From: Trichopus zeylanicus subsp. travancoricus
Taxonomy: Eukaryota; Streptophyta; Magnoliopsida; Dioscoreales; Dioscoreaceae
Direction: 5' to 3'
NCBI GenBank assembly: GCA_005019695.1
Contig: RXID01015303.1
Span: forward strand, 186,001 to 250,000
DNA: 64,000 bases
Both the position numbers and the translations under genes were made by a program. Each line of letters opens with the position of its first letter. Position 1 is the first letter of the stretch. Below are positions 38,645 through 50,369 of this stretch, piece by piece. The notes under the pieces were generated by a model that was not told the DNA's origin, searched no databases, and worked only from the letters and a program-made list of their open reading frames with translations.

Positions 38645-41428
38645 ATGGCCTTACCCTTCGTCGCTGCCAGCTCCGTTCGTCCTCCGCCGCTCGCCGGCGG
38701 TTCCTGGCCTTCCCGCCAGTCCCCCCCAGCCTTTCTTCCTCGCCCCCTCTACTGCGCAGCCACAGCTTATCCGGCTCCTCCCTTCGTCCCCGAGGTAACC
38801 CTAACCCTAACCCTAACCCAAATTCTATTCCTTTCAGATGTTTATGCTCCAAAGACCTAATTTTCCTCTCCGCTTTGAGGAAATTAGGTTGCGGTGGCGG
38901 TGAATTCACTGTACTCGGAGTTCAAAGCCGTCGATAATTTGGTAGCTTGCAACGGCAGTCGGGTGATCAAAGCTTTCCAGAATGCTGGGGTTGGATCTCA
39001 TGTAAGAATTTTGAATTTTCTTGGAGGTCAGAGCAATAAGTTTTTAGGTTTTAGGTTGCAAGATGACTTTTTTGTGCATGATATCTAGTTTTTGTTGGCT
39101 TTACTCCTGAGGATTCATGTTTGAAGATAGTGCAACGTGCCAATGCGTTTGATAAATTTCTTAAGGGTAAGTTCGAAATAGATACTGATGCGTAGCGAAT
39201 GCTCAGAAGATATTTCATTTCTACCAGCATTTCGGTGGATCCACGGGCTACGGTCATGATGATGGCGGTGGACGAGAAGCTCTGGACAGTATTTTCGCTG
39301 AAATTGTTGGAGCTGAATCTGCTATAGTTCGCTCTCAGGTTTCCTGAGGACCTGTCTGTATTTTGATTTTAACAGGCAACTTCATTTCCTGTTATTTGAT
39401 GCAATTGTAGTCTTGTGGTTCAGTTCTTCTCTGGTACTCATGCTATCACATGTGCATTGTTTGCATTTCTGAGGCCTGGAGATGAGGTGAATCCTCCTAA
39501 CCTTTTGTTGCCGTATATTTGTGTTTGTAAATTGTTGCATTTGATAGTTAGCTGCTCAGTTCTTTCTATTTAGATTAACTTTGTTCACCAGCTTTTAGCA
39601 GTTGCAGGAGCTCCCTATGACACATTAGAAGAAGTGATTGGTATCCGGAACTCTTCTAGCAGTGGGTCTCTGAAAGACTATGGAGTAGCTTACCGAGAGA
39701 TTCCGGTGAATATCTCCCCCTAAAACACACATGTATAGTCTAGCATCATACATGAAGATGCTTTGCTGGAATGATCATGTATTTCAGCTTGCAGATGATG
39801 GTGGGCTTGACTGGGATGCCCTTGCTACTTCTGTGATACCTCAGACCAAATGTGCGTTCATACAGAGGTCATGTGGCTATTCATGGCGTCAAAGCTTAAG
39901 CATATCGGGCATTCAAAGAGCAATAAAGCTAATTAAGGCAACTTTTCTGATTTATTTTATGATTCATTCACTATAAGTCCATATCCATGTCATACAAAAC
40001 CTGTCCTGTTAATGACAGCTGAATTAACGTGACTTCTTTATTCTTGATCTTCATTTTTCTCATTTCTGCAGAACCAAAATCCAAATTGCATGGTATTAGT
40101 GGACAACTGCTATGGTGAATTTGTGGAAATATCTGAACCTCCAATGGTGGTATGTGATGGGCTTCCTGAAATACCCATTTCTTCCAATGGTATATCTCAC
40201 CACAATAAAATGCTTGGCAGGGAGCAGATTTAATAGCTGGGAGCTTGATAAAGAATCCTGGTGGAACAATATCTCCTTGTGGAGGTTATATTGCAGGGAA
40301 GAAAACATGGGTAGAGGCAGCAGCAGCCCGTCTTTCTGCACCAGGTCTAGGGGTGGATTGTGGATCGATACCAGGTCATGTTATGAGAGCATTTTTCCAA
40401 GGGTTGTTCCTTTCACCACAAATGGTTGGAGAAGCAATCAAGGTGTTTGAAAATTTTATTATTTCTTTGCTCTTATTCTTTTTAATTGAATTGGTGCTTC
40501 TAGTAACCATTCATTGCTGTCAGGGAGGTCTACTGATTGCAGAAGTCATGGCATCGCAAGGATATAAAGTGCAGCCATTTCCTCAGGAACCTCGCCACGA
40601 TACAGTGCAGGTTAGATTCAGCTTTCATTAATGAGCTCCTGCAAGACAAATGTTAATACAAACTCATATAGGTATATTGAAAGATGCATCAACGTGCTGC
40701 TTCAAAATGGACATTTATCAGTATGCCTCTGTTCACTTGCAACTGCAGTTAGCAAGTGAATCTGGCATGTTGCTGATAAATAGTTTTCTCTTCTTTGATT
40801 CAGGCAGTACAGCTTGGAAGCCGAGAAAGGTTAATTGCTTTCTGTGAAGCTGTTCAGAGAAGCTCTCCTATAGGATCTTTTGTCAAGCCAACAGCTGGTT
40901 TTACTCCTGGATATGCATCGGAGGTGGGCAATAATCAGTTCCTATTTACTCAATTTTGTTCCAGTAGTATTGTTGCTTCCTATTATCTTCTGGAAGAGTT
41001 GTATTCAAAATAGTTTAGAAGAGTAACTGAAGTATTGAGAATTGAAATTTTAGTTTCTCTAATACTTGCTTATCAGATATATTACCAAATGATAAGGTCT
41101 TGTTCTACAAAAAAGGTCATATTTGCTGATGGAACATTCATTGATGGAAGTACGAGTGAGCTTTCATGTGATGGGCCACTGAGGGAGCCATTTTCAGTAT
41201 TCTGCCAGGTTTATATATCCATCTTCCTGTACTGTTTTGAGTGAAATAAAGTAGGCACTTACCCTTACATTAGGAGAGATACTTCCATGAGATATGAACA
41301 TTTGGAGTCACAAGACATCTAAAGTGGGTGAATCTGAACTTTTCCTCTTTTGGATTTGAATGATGCAGGGCGGAACGCACTGGACTCAGTGGGCTTTAGT
41401 TCTAGGAGAAGTTCTGAGAGCCTTATGA
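38645..41428 (+). CDS. PLP-dependent enzyme, methionine gamma-lyase/aluminium-resistance (YnbB) family
   Basis: Member of the family annotated as 'cystathionine beta-lyase involved in aluminium resistance' (Pfam Met_gamma_lyase); the plant substrate is not established. Twelve exons: 38645..38794, 38888..39001, 39228..39338, 39424..39486, 39592..39705, 39788..39937, 40072..40149, 40221..40442, 40524..40610, 40804..40923, 41116..41208 and 41369..41428. All are multiples of three, giving 453 residues. The first exon is GC-rich and encodes a Ser/Pro/Arg-rich, acid-poor N-terminus that could be a plastid or mitochondrial transit peptide. Family blocks are HFGGSTGYGHDDGGREALD without one Gly, FFSGTHAI, VLVDNCYGEF and LIKNPGGTISPCGGYIAGK, where the Lys of LIKNPGG is the likely PLP Schiff-base residue. 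The chain ends GGTHWTQWALVLGEVL. Intron 6 uses a GC donor (see findings). Confidence 0.9.
38795..38887 (+). repeat. CCCTAA repeat in intron 1 of the PLP-enzyme gene
   Basis: The intron opens at GTAACC and contains about 3.5 copies of CCCTAA in a row at 38799-38819. The usual plant telomere unit is CCCTAAA, so this 6-bp form is not the canonical plant telomere sequence. Confidence 0.85.
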
Positions 41429-42142
41429 AGGAAATAGCTGGGTTACAATGGCTTCTTTTGGAGCAGTTTGGTGCTATTGTTGACTGCTTCAGATAGTGCT
41501 TATTGCCCTTGGTTTTAGATTGTGTCCCAGAGGAAATCCAAATAGCCAAGATATCTTGATTGGTCATTCATCCTATCCCTGGACTGGAGGTTCTGGCAAT
41601 CTGTTTTCTGCTGCTGCTCACTGCCACCAATTTTCTCTTTTAGCAGGCATTTGGCAGAGATTGTACGTTGACTCTAAGCTTCGATCGCCAGAGAATATGG
41701 TTGATTTGCAATCAAGGCAACTGAGTTCGAAAATTTTTACTTGTTTTCGTTCATTCATTCGAATCACCTTCCATTGTAATGTTGTACACTAGTTTTGTCA
41801 CCACCTCATGTTCTTATTACATGATCCAGTTTTTATTTGAAGCAATCTATTTACTCCGTTTGGTGATTCATTTTTATGGTAAAATTACTTTCTATGATCA
41901 ATTTATTTTTTTTTTCAACTTGCAGGATGATTTAGTTTTGTGTCAGCTGTTCTATTTTTCTGTTAAGTGATCCATATTTGTTGGTAATCACGTAGCAGTA
42001 GCTATCGCTGCTGCCTCAAAATTTGGATCATGTAACAGTGTTCTGTGGGGTCACACGGCCAAAAGATCAAAGAAAAGATGCCCATAGTGATAAGGCAGCA
42101 TCCTCTATGTGCTATTTTCCCCACAACAGTTCCTGAGTTGCC
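41429..42142. other. 3' flank of the PLP-enzyme gene and promoter of FKBP17-2
   Basis: No coding region beyond chance ORFs. The first half is the likely 3' untranslated region; the last 130 bp lead into the FKBP start codon. Confidence 0.55.
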
Positions 42143-43187
42143 ATGGCTGCCTTTCTGGGCTCATCTGTCGTCATTCCTCATCTGGCGATCACCAAGCCAA
42201 AGCAACTCTCATGCTCACGAGCGTCACCACCTCCCTTGCCCCAGCAGCAGCCAAGTTCTTCTCCAGCATCACCTCTTCCACCACCAAAGCAGGTCCTTGA
42301 CCTGTCTCAGCAGAAGCCTGAGCCTGCAGCAACTGTGGAAACCACAGACTGGGTTGCATCAACACTGACCAGGCGGTTTGGCCTGGGTGCTGGACTCGCC
42401 TGGGTTGCGTTCCTCGCTGTCGGTGTCATCTCCGAGCAGATCAAGACCCGTTTTGAGGCTTCTCAAGAGGCAGCCAACACCAGGTCACTTGTTATTCTCT
42501 CCCTTAATTCACTTCGAATGTTGTTCTTCATACAGTTCAATATGCAACGTCAGTATCGTTAGGTTTTTTACTTTTTTTTCATCGTTTTGAGCTTTTTTAA
42601 ATCTAGAAACATGTATTTAAATGATGAACACTTAAAAAATGTTCTCATTGTTCGTACAACTTTGAAGTGAAAAATGACTCAAACTTTGTACAGGACTGTG
42701 GAGAAAGAAGAGGAGGTAGTACTGCCCAATGGCATCAGGTATGAACTTCGTCATCTTGTTTGAACCAAGTTAACTCAAAATGCAAGTTAATCAAATTACA
42801 TGTCCTTAAATAACAACCTTTTGTTTCAGATACTATGATATGGTTGTAGGTGGTGGAGCTTCTCTAAGGCGAGGAGACCTGGTGGTGCTTGATCTCCAAG
42901 GGAGAGTGCAAGGAAACAAAAGTGAAGCATTCATTGATACATTCAGGGAGGGAAAGAAGCCTCTGGCTTTGGTGATGGGATCAAGACCCTACTCCAAGGG
43001 CATGTGTGAAGGAATAGAGTATGTGCTGGGCTCCATGAAGGCTGGAGGCAAGAGGAAGGTGATAGTGCCTCCCTCACTGGGTTTTGGAGATGAAGGGGTT
43101 GAGTTGGGTTCGGGCATTCAGCTGCCGGGAAATGCTACTCTTGAGTACATTGTCCAGGTTGATAGGGTTTCAATCGCACCTTCATAG
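42143..43187 (+). CDS. FKBP17-2: Chloroplast FKBP-type peptidyl-prolyl isomerase, FKBP17-2
   Basis: FKBP-fold protein of the chloroplast; the true isomerase activity of this member is uncertain. Exons 42143..42483, 42694..42738 and 42830..43187 join in frame to 247 residues, as in the Arabidopsis protein. The N-terminus (about 60 residues) is rich in Ser, Pro and Gln, as in a transit peptide. It is followed by TTDWVASTLTRRFGLGAGLA and a hydrophobic segment WVAFLAVGVISEQIKTRF, diagnostic of this member. The FKBP domain runs from YYDMVVGGGASLRRGDLVVL to LEYIVQVDRVSIAPS and includes MKAGGKRKVIVPPSLGFGDE. A 4-residue gap relative to the dicot protein lies after DTF. It follows the PLP-enzyme gene on the same strand by about 0.7 kb but they are separate transcription units. 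No lesion seen. Confidence 0.93.
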
Positions 43188-43728
43188 ACCACCGAAACTA
43201 CTGTACTGCTTGTGCATCATGTCCTTCCGCATTCTGCATTCTGTTTGATATCTATGGCAATTTTTGCAATTCTATTTTTCCCTTCATAATATACATGTTC
43301 TACAGGCTATGTTTCTCTTAATAGTATATATGTTTTACAGGCTTGGTGAGTTTCTGCACTTGATGATTTAAGAACAGTAGCTATCGAGAATACTGATGGC
43401 CGAAGTAGTGGCTTTAATGCCTGTTTCATTTGCAATGGAGATAATTGGAATATGTTGGAGGTAGTATTCATCTTTTTATGATAATATGTTTTTTGAGGTT
43501 ATAATAATAATTTGATGACTTTGCAGTAAAATTAAAAGATAATATTATCTTTAAAATTTACAATACATGGAACAAGCAGGATTGCAAATAAGTTACATGA
43601 ATGAAACGCAAATAACTGCAGAAGTAATCTTTTTAAATTAGATGGTAAATGAGAATTTGAACTTGCACATAAAAGTGCAAACCACAGGCTTCACAATGTT
43701 TGCAATATCAGAAACATATACAGAACCA
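43188..43728. other. 3' flank of FKBP17-2
   Basis: AT-rich sequence with AATATACATG..TTCTACAGGCT repeated at 43290-43310 and 43325-43345. No gene is supported before the convergent pseudogene. Confidence 0.55.
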
Positions 43729-46228
43729 TCAGCTTAACCTTTGCTTGAGGTTTCGGCTGTAAAGAGGAAACTCAAAAAGGAAAACTACTTTGAGCCATGG
43801 AGGCAATATTCCATGTACATGTGGTGGCAATGGAACAAGAGGACTGCAAAGCACAAGTCAAGAAGCAAGATTTAATTCTCAAATCTTAATGGGAGGTTCA
43901 ATCATGAAGAGGTACAAACTCAAGACACCACAAATGAAGGAGGGATACCTAGTTTTCTTTTTGTATGAGTGGTAATCTGCTATGCCACTATAGTGTTTAT
44001 CTGCTGATGCCTGTTTCTCATCAAAAGGTAACTGTTAGGTTTAAGGGCTGGGATGCCGCTAACAAAAAGCAGCAAAAATGTAAGAAATAGAGGCCCAACC
44101 ACAACAAGCCATTCAGCGCCATCTAGAACAAGAGTAGAAGCCACAAATATCCCCCACCAAAGAAGAATCTGTATGAATCATTGCAAATTTGAGGACAAGA
44201 AAAGCATCCATAAAAATATAATGGAAGCTAATTCAATATGAGATTGATAAACTCACTTCACCAAAGTAATTTGGATGACGATAATATTTCCAGATTCCAG
44301 CATTGCACTACTTTCCCTTGTTTGCTGGAGAGTTTTTGAACAACAATTTCTGCTGGTCTGCAGTTGCTTCAATGCTTATGCCTAGGGATCACATTATCCA
44401 TCCAATAATGTCTTCCGCGTGCAAAGATGGATTCCTATAGCTAGCATTGACAATTGTGAGAGGCAAGCTCACAGTCCACACCCAGACAGCCTGGAAGTTC
44501 CAAAACACTGCCAATTTTGCGAGATTATTATGCATTTTATCAAAACGATGGTCCTCTCCCCATTGCAGGATTCTGCTTGTGAGCATAAAACTTGAACATA
44601 AGATAATTACAGGAGGAACAGCTTATTCACTCTATTAAAAATGGAAAACTGAAACTCTAATGCAACAGACCTTACAAGCTTATGACCAGGTTGGAAAGGA
44701 ATTCTTGTTTTACCAGAAGCAAAGAATTTAGGAAGAATGAGAAACTGCTACTAGTTAAAATGTAGGAGTAACACAAGGCCTCGAAAAGTGTCGCTTTTGA
44801 TATGAATATTGGCAAGATGCTAAATTAACTTGCAGACTTGCAGTAGTTTGGCATCCATAGACATGCAGGAGGGGAATACTTCATCAAAAGTACAAATATT
44901 AAGCTGACAGTAAAATCTGCAATTATTTTCTTCTTCTGGCTTCTTCAATGCTTTAACTTGCCTTGGTCATTTTGAATTCAAACTTATTCCATTTGTGTGA
45001 TATCAGGTGGTAATATAATTGAAAGAAGCCAGCAGATGCTAGTTATTAAGTTATAGTCATCTTCAATGATCTCACGAATAAGATGTAATGCTAAAAGAAA
45101 TGGTATACACAAGGATGCTTGATGAAACAGTCTTGCATGAAGAAACACTACACACATATTAAGTTAGGATTGGCATGAGAAATGATAAAGTTTTAGTGTT
45201 GCTAGCATGTGTGAAGTTCAGGTAGAAGCCTAACAATGCATATCTAATACAAGCAATCTCAAACAGAACATCCTGATCAAAATCTAAGCAGTGCTTTATA
45301 TGACTGATGATTAGTGATCATACCTCATCAGTAGAAATAGTCCCAAGCGAAGCCCCCATATAACAACCATCAATGTCATGACAATCTGAAAAGACAGAAA
45401 TGCATGTCACGAAATTTAACGAAGAAAAATTGCTGATATCTGATGACATAAGAAGGACTAAATTGTTTATTCAATTTTAATCTGCAAAGTTTTGCTACAA
45501 CCCTGAACGAGAGAAAGTAAGCCCTTCCTGTCTAAAATGCCATGTTCCTTTCAAACAGAGGGTCCGTATGCCAAGTATAATGAAGTTTGTGCTACCTGCA
45601 AAACAAAGCATGGATAAATGCATGGGCTGTGGAAGCAAGCAAGAGTACCAAACTGAAAAGAAAATAGGAAACATAACAAGAATAGATCTCTTATAACAAC
45701 ATATTTAACGAGTTGATCAACTCCAAGACTTATCTCGAAGGAAACATATGCTAACTGCAACTAGACCTTTCTGCCCTAATGGAACATAAAAGGACCTGAT
45801 AATCTACCAAGCGAATATTGATGCAGTACATCTCGTTTGGCTACCATCTTCCTTCTGCAATCTCTACTCCATTCCTAATTCTTCGTTTCCACAGTAACAT
45901 TGTCTAAGGATAAATTTTTTTCCATTTTTTATCCAATTATACTCATTCATTAATGTAAATTTTTTTCGGAACTAAAGCAATTCTAATTCCTTGCGAATCA
46001 CGTTCGGGCACAAAAATCTGTTTCTGGCTCATTCCAGTCATTAGTAACAAGAAAAATCTTTGAAAACAAATCCTCGGAATGAAACAAGGCCAAGAATCGC
46101 AAAGAACGACTAGGGTTTGAAGCTGAATGGACTTACCGGCGAAATCAGTGACCTTGTCGCACTTGAGAAGAGCGGTGATGACGAAGAAGACCAATTGATA
46201 GCCAACCGAAAAAACTCGAAAAAAAAAA
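43729..46228 (-). pseudogene. DUF1295 (steroid 5-alpha-reductase-like) membrane protein, inactivated
   Basis: Remains of a conserved plant membrane enzyme of the DUF1295 family. Recognisable exons (minus): 46228..46137 with YQLVFFVITALLKCDKVTDF, 45595..45528 with GSTNFIILGI, 45385..45324 with VMTLMVVIWGLRLGLFLLMR, 44572..44257 with ILQWGEDHRFDK and FQAVWVWTVSLPLTIVNAS, 44168..about 44040 with LLWWGIFVAS, and 43843..43729 with VVFLFEFPLYSRNL. Four lesions show it is dead. The start codon and first residues are missing because the sequence turns into the MULE terminus at 46229. The donor after exon 2 reads GA instead of GT (45527-45526). TGA replaces a conserved Trp codon at 44391-44389, and TAG replaces another at 44310-44308. 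A segment before the last exon (family ASADKKHG..YRSYKK) is also not found. The intact active copy must be elsewhere. Confidence 0.9.
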
Positions 46229-46391
46229 GGGATAATTACGGGTGACCCCCTGATTACTTACCCCCAGACGGGCTCCGACACCCCGCCCGTTTACCCACCA
46301 CTCCAATCCCCACCCCCCTTTCTACCAAGCCACCTGTTATAATTTTTTTATTTATTTTTTATATCTAATTTTTGATATTGTGTATTTACAG

Positions 46392-48794
46392 ATGGTTGAT
46401 TCAGAGAATCTGGTACGATTAGTGCTCCGTTATGGAGGATATTGGAAGGAAGTTGAACATACTCAAAAAAGAAAATATGTATTTGGTAGACAGAAATCTT
46501 TACTGATTGATACAAGAAAATACATATTTGCAGAATTATGGACCGAAGCTTGTAAATTGGTCAAAGTAAGGACAAATGAGTTACTTGTGATCAAGTATTT
46601 GTATCCAAACAGCTGTCCTCCAATTTATATGTCAATTAGCAGTGAAATTCAGCTGGAAGCAATGTGGACAATAATTCAAGACTTGAAACATAGCAATATC
46701 TATATATCAGTGGAGGACATAGGTGATCCTTTATCAGCGGTGTCTGCACAAAGGCTGACTCCTTTGACAGGAGAATCTTCTGTGTATCACAGTGTGCAAA
46801 GAGATGAATATATTGATTCAGATTTAGATGATTGTCCTTCTGATTCTAGTTTTCATAGTTTGATGTATTCTTCTGATGATGATGAAGATGAGGAGGAGGA
46901 GGATGATAATGATGAGTTAGTTGCTGAGCAGGATCAAGAAAATATAAGACAAGGCGAAGAAGAAGGAGTAGAAGACAGAGCGGAAGATGATTTATTGCCT
47001 TTACTTGAAGATAATTTGAATGCCAATGTTTTGAACATAGGAGATATATTTGAAGATGTACATGCATTCAGATTGACTCTTAGACAGTACTGTATTGTGC
47101 ACAGATTTCAGCCTTTGTTTGTGAAGAATGAGCGTAACAGAGTAACAGTCAGATGTGCTGCTGCGAATTGCCGATGGAGGCTTCATGCTTCAGAGAGATC
47201 TGATGGTTCAGGTTTTCAAATAAGAAAAATGGAATCAGCTCATACTTGTATTGCTATCAATACTTCTGGAAATAAAATGACAAATGCTGAATGGGTAGGC
47301 AATCAAGTTTTGCATTGGATGTGTGTTGACAAGCAAATACAGAATATGATGAGTGAGAAATACAATCTCAGACTGACTTATATGCAGGCATGGAGGGGAA
47401 AAGACTATGCTTACAGGATTATTCATGGCAATGAAGAAGAATCTTTTAATTTGTTTCATTCGCTGAAGGTAGAGTTGGAGATGAGGCATCCTGATAATAT
47501 TGTGCACATTGCTCAGTGTCCAGATATGTCTTTTCAGAGATGTTTTATGTCACTACATGCTTGTAGGAGAGCTTTTCTTACTGGATGCAGACCTATACTG
47601 GGAGTTGATGGATGCTTCTTGAAAGGGAAATATAAAGGCACATTGCTTTCAGCTTGTGGAATTGATGGGGAGAATAACATAATTTCAGTTGCATGGGCAG
47701 TTGCAGAAGCAGAAACATACCAATCTTGGTTATGGTTTCTACATAACTTGCAACGGGTTATTGGAAATTTGAATAGCTTGGCTATTATTTCAGATAGGCA
47801 GAAGGGTCTTTCTGATGCTGTGAAGAATATTTTCCCATATGCTGAGCATAGAGCTTGTATCAGACATGTGATTGCAAACTTGAAAAGATCGTACCCTGGG
47901 AAAAGGTTAGAAAATTTGGTTTTTAATGCTTCAAATACATTTTTGCCTACTGAATTCGTGAAATACATGGAAAGGATTAAGCAGCTATCCATACCAGCTT
48001 GGCAGTACATGAAAGAAATAAATGATTTTGCATGGAGTAGAAGTCACTTTAATCATTCAGTGAAATGTCATTATGTGACTAACAATATTTCTGAGTCATT
48101 TAACAGTTTTATTCAAAATGGCAGGGAGCTTCCCTTTCTTGAATTACTTGATTTCATCAGGCAGAAGATAATGGTGAAATTTGCCACAAGAAAAAATGAA
48201 GGATCCCACTGGTCTGGAAAGCTAGTACCAAGAATAGAAGCTTTTATTAGGAAAGTTTCACAGGCACAGGGCGGATACCGTATTTGGAGGTCTTCTGATG
48301 ATATTTCAGAGGTTAGTGATCCTGCAGGCCGATGGATTGTGGATATAAGGCAGAGGATTTGTGATTGTAGGCAATGGCAGCTGACAGGAGTGTCTTGCGT
48401 TCACGGTATTGTTGCTCTCCTTGATATTCGGCTTGATCCTATTGATTTTGTTGATGACTACTATACTCTGGAGACATACAAAAGAGTATATGATGTTCCT
48501 GTCACTCCATTGCCAAGTAAGCAACTTTGGGTGTCTGTGCCAAATGCTTTGCAAGTACTTCCTCCACGTTCAAGAAGACAACCTGGTAGGCCTAAGAAGA
48601 AAAGGATTAAGGATCCAATGGAAACATCAAGTAGAGCAATATATGCTTACAGTAGATGTGGTCAGCTAGGACACAACAAGAGAGCGTGTAAAGAGCCTCT
48701 TGGACTGCAACAACAAATTGATGTTTCTGGATCTATCAGTACTCAACAATCAGTGGGAAACCAATATGTTGGAGAACGTGGCAGGGAAAGATGA
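46392..48794 (+). CDS. MULE transposase (MudrA/FAR1-related), uninterrupted
   Basis: Encodes the 800-residue transposase of the surrounding element. I chose the ATG at 46392 because it directly follows a TTTACAG acceptor-like site; a leader intron is likely. In order: an N-terminal region (LVRLVLRYGGYWKEV), an acidic stretch (about residues 160-200, poly-Asp/Glu), a MULE DNA-binding domain (GDIFEDVHAFRLTLRQYCIV, CRWRLHAS, HTC), and the MULE catalytic core. The core shows ILGVDGCFLKGKYKG (first Asp), LAIISDRQKGLSDAV (second Asp) and NNISESFNSFI. Then come a SWIM zinc finger, CDCRQWQLTGVSCVHGI, and a C-terminal zinc-knuckle region with YSRCGQLGHNKRAC, where the first Cys of the CCHC knuckle is Tyr (48648-48650). 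No stop or frameshift occurs, so it could be an active source or a recent one. Confidence 0.93.
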   Translation: MVDSENLVRLVLRYGGYWKEVEHTQKRKYVFGRQKSLLIDTRKYIFAELWTEACKLVKVRTNELLVIKYLYPNSCPPIYMSISSEIQLEAMWTIIQDLKHSNIYISVEDIGDPLSAVSAQRLTPLTGESSVYHSVQRDEYIDSDLDDCPSDSSFHSLMYSSDDDEDEEEEDDNDELVAEQDQENIRQGEEEGVEDRAEDDLLPLLEDNLNANVLNIGDIFEDVHAFRLTLRQYCIVHRFQPLFVKNERNRVTVRCAAANCRWRLHASERSDGSGFQIRKMESAHTCIAINTSGNKMTNAEWVGNQVLHWMCVDKQIQNMMSEKYNLRLTYMQAWRGKDYAYRIIHGNEEESFNLFHSLKVELEMRHPDNIVHIAQCPDMSFQRCFMSLHACRRAFLTGCRPILGVDGCFLKGKYKGTLLSACGIDGENNIISVAWAVAEAETYQSWLWFLHNLQRVIGNLNSLAIISDRQKGLSDAVKNIFPYAEHRACIRHVIANLKRSYPGKRLENLVFNASNTFLPTEFVKYMERIKQLSIPAWQYMKEINDFAWSRSHFNHSVKCHYVTNNISESFNSFIQNGRELPFLELLDFIRQKIMVKFATRKNEGSHWSGKLVPRIEAFIRKVSQAQGGYRIWRSSDDISEVSDPAGRWIVDIRQRICDCRQWQLTGVSCVHGIVALLDIRLDPIDFVDDYYTLETYKRVYDVPVTPLPSKQLWVSVPNALQVLPPRSRRQPGRPKKKRIKDPMETSSRAIYAYSRCGQLGHNKRACKEPLGLQQQIDVSGSISTQQSVGNQYVGERGRER

Positions 48795-49449
48795 AGAGGA
48801 AGGTCTACCGTAATGACTTCAAATTTTAGTATGCATTTACCATGTGAGTTTTTCTTTTAAAAACTTGACAATTATTTTTCTTATTTTATGTGATTTTGAA
48901 ACAATACAATAATAAATGTGACTGTATTTTTTTGCAGGAAGTTCGTCAAATCTCTAGGATCAATTTTCATTGGGTAAACAGTCTTCTCGAAAATGATGAT
49001 GATGTCATGTTACTTGGTTATCATAACTATTGGTGCATTTTGTTTGCAGATACATATTTCTGCTAAATAGACTGGGGAGAGTTAGATGGCAAGGTTTTGG
49101 ATTAGCGACTCAGGAGGAACTGTCATATCTTTTATTATCCACCTCTCTTTTGTTGAATGAGAAATGATGAGTGTTATTTATGACACTTGTTTCATTAATG
49201 TATTTAAAAATTCTGATTTATAAGGAATAATCGAATGTTTCCTTTTTTTGGTTGAATATTGAAGGTTTGCTTTTGTTGGACAACAGCAGAACTTGTTATA
49301 TTGTTTTGTGTCTTGAACTTTCTAGCTGCTATTGCTATCTGATTACTGATTAGGCTATATTGTTCTAGCAAGCTGCAAGTTTCTATTATTGTTCTTACAG
49401 GCTATATGTTATAAAATCTCATGAATGATTGTCATTAATTAGGAAGTGG

Positions 49450-50345
49450 CTTTATTTATAAATAACTCCAAATTTTATTTATTTTATAAGTAAATTTTAT
49501 AAATAAATCATCGAAGGTTTCAAAACTTAAAATTTAAAAATACAAATTTCATATTGTACATTTACAAATAGATTCCTTGATTTTTTAAAATAAATCAATA
49601 TTTTAATCATTTTTTATATTAAATTTCACGCAAAATACAGTGAAAGTTTAAAATTTTCAAATTTCAAATTATAAGTTTACTATTTTTTACATTTAAAAAT
49701 AGACAACCACCTTTAATATTTTTCTTTATAAATACGTCCAAAATTTATTTATTTTATAAATAAATTTTACAAATAAGTCATCGAAGGTTTCAAAGCTTAA
49801 AATTTAAAATTATAAGTTTCATGGTGTACATTTACAAATAGACCCCTTCAATATTTTTATTTATAAATAAGTCTATATTTTTAATCATATTTTAAATAAA
49901 ATTTTACAAAAAAGACATTAGTGTTTTGTTATATTTATAATTACAAATTTAATATTTATAAATTAAAAAATAGACCCTTAAATTTTTTTTTTAAATAACT
50001 CTAAATTTTTTTTTAAACTAATTTTTACATCTTTACATTTAAAAATAGACCACCTTTAATATTTTTCTTTATAAATACGTCCAAAATTATTTATTTTATA
50101 AATAAATTTTACAAATAAGTCATCGCTTAAAATTTAAAATTACAAGTTTCATGTTGTACATTTACAAATAGACCCCTTCACTATTTTTATTTATAAATAA
50201 GTCTATATTTTTAATCATATTTTAAATAAAATTTTACAAAAAAGACATTAGTGTTTTTTATATTTATAATTATAAATTTAATATTTATAAATTAAAAAAT
50301 AGACCATTAAATTTTTTTTAAAAAATAACTCTAAATTTTTTTTAA
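49450..50345. repeat. AT-rich tandem repeat inside the MULE, about 340-bp unit
   Basis: Three copies (the first partial, from about 49453; then about 49726 and 50071) share TTTATAAATACGTCCAAA, TAAATTTTACAAATAAGTCATCG, GTACATTTACAAATAGA and AAAAAAGACATTAGTGTTTT. Copies 2 and 3 are nearly identical and so are recent. Confidence 0.8.
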
Positions 50346-50369
50346 AACTAATTTTTACAAATACACCCC

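Noticed and set aside
38797..38820. Interstitial telomere from a chromosome fusion
   Set aside because: Only about 3.5 copies, not the plant 7-bp unit, and sitting inside an intron of an intact gene.
46392..48794. Domesticated FAR1/FHY3-type transcription factor
   Set aside because: The ORF lies between matching inverted termini with full transposon architecture, so it is a transposase inside its element.
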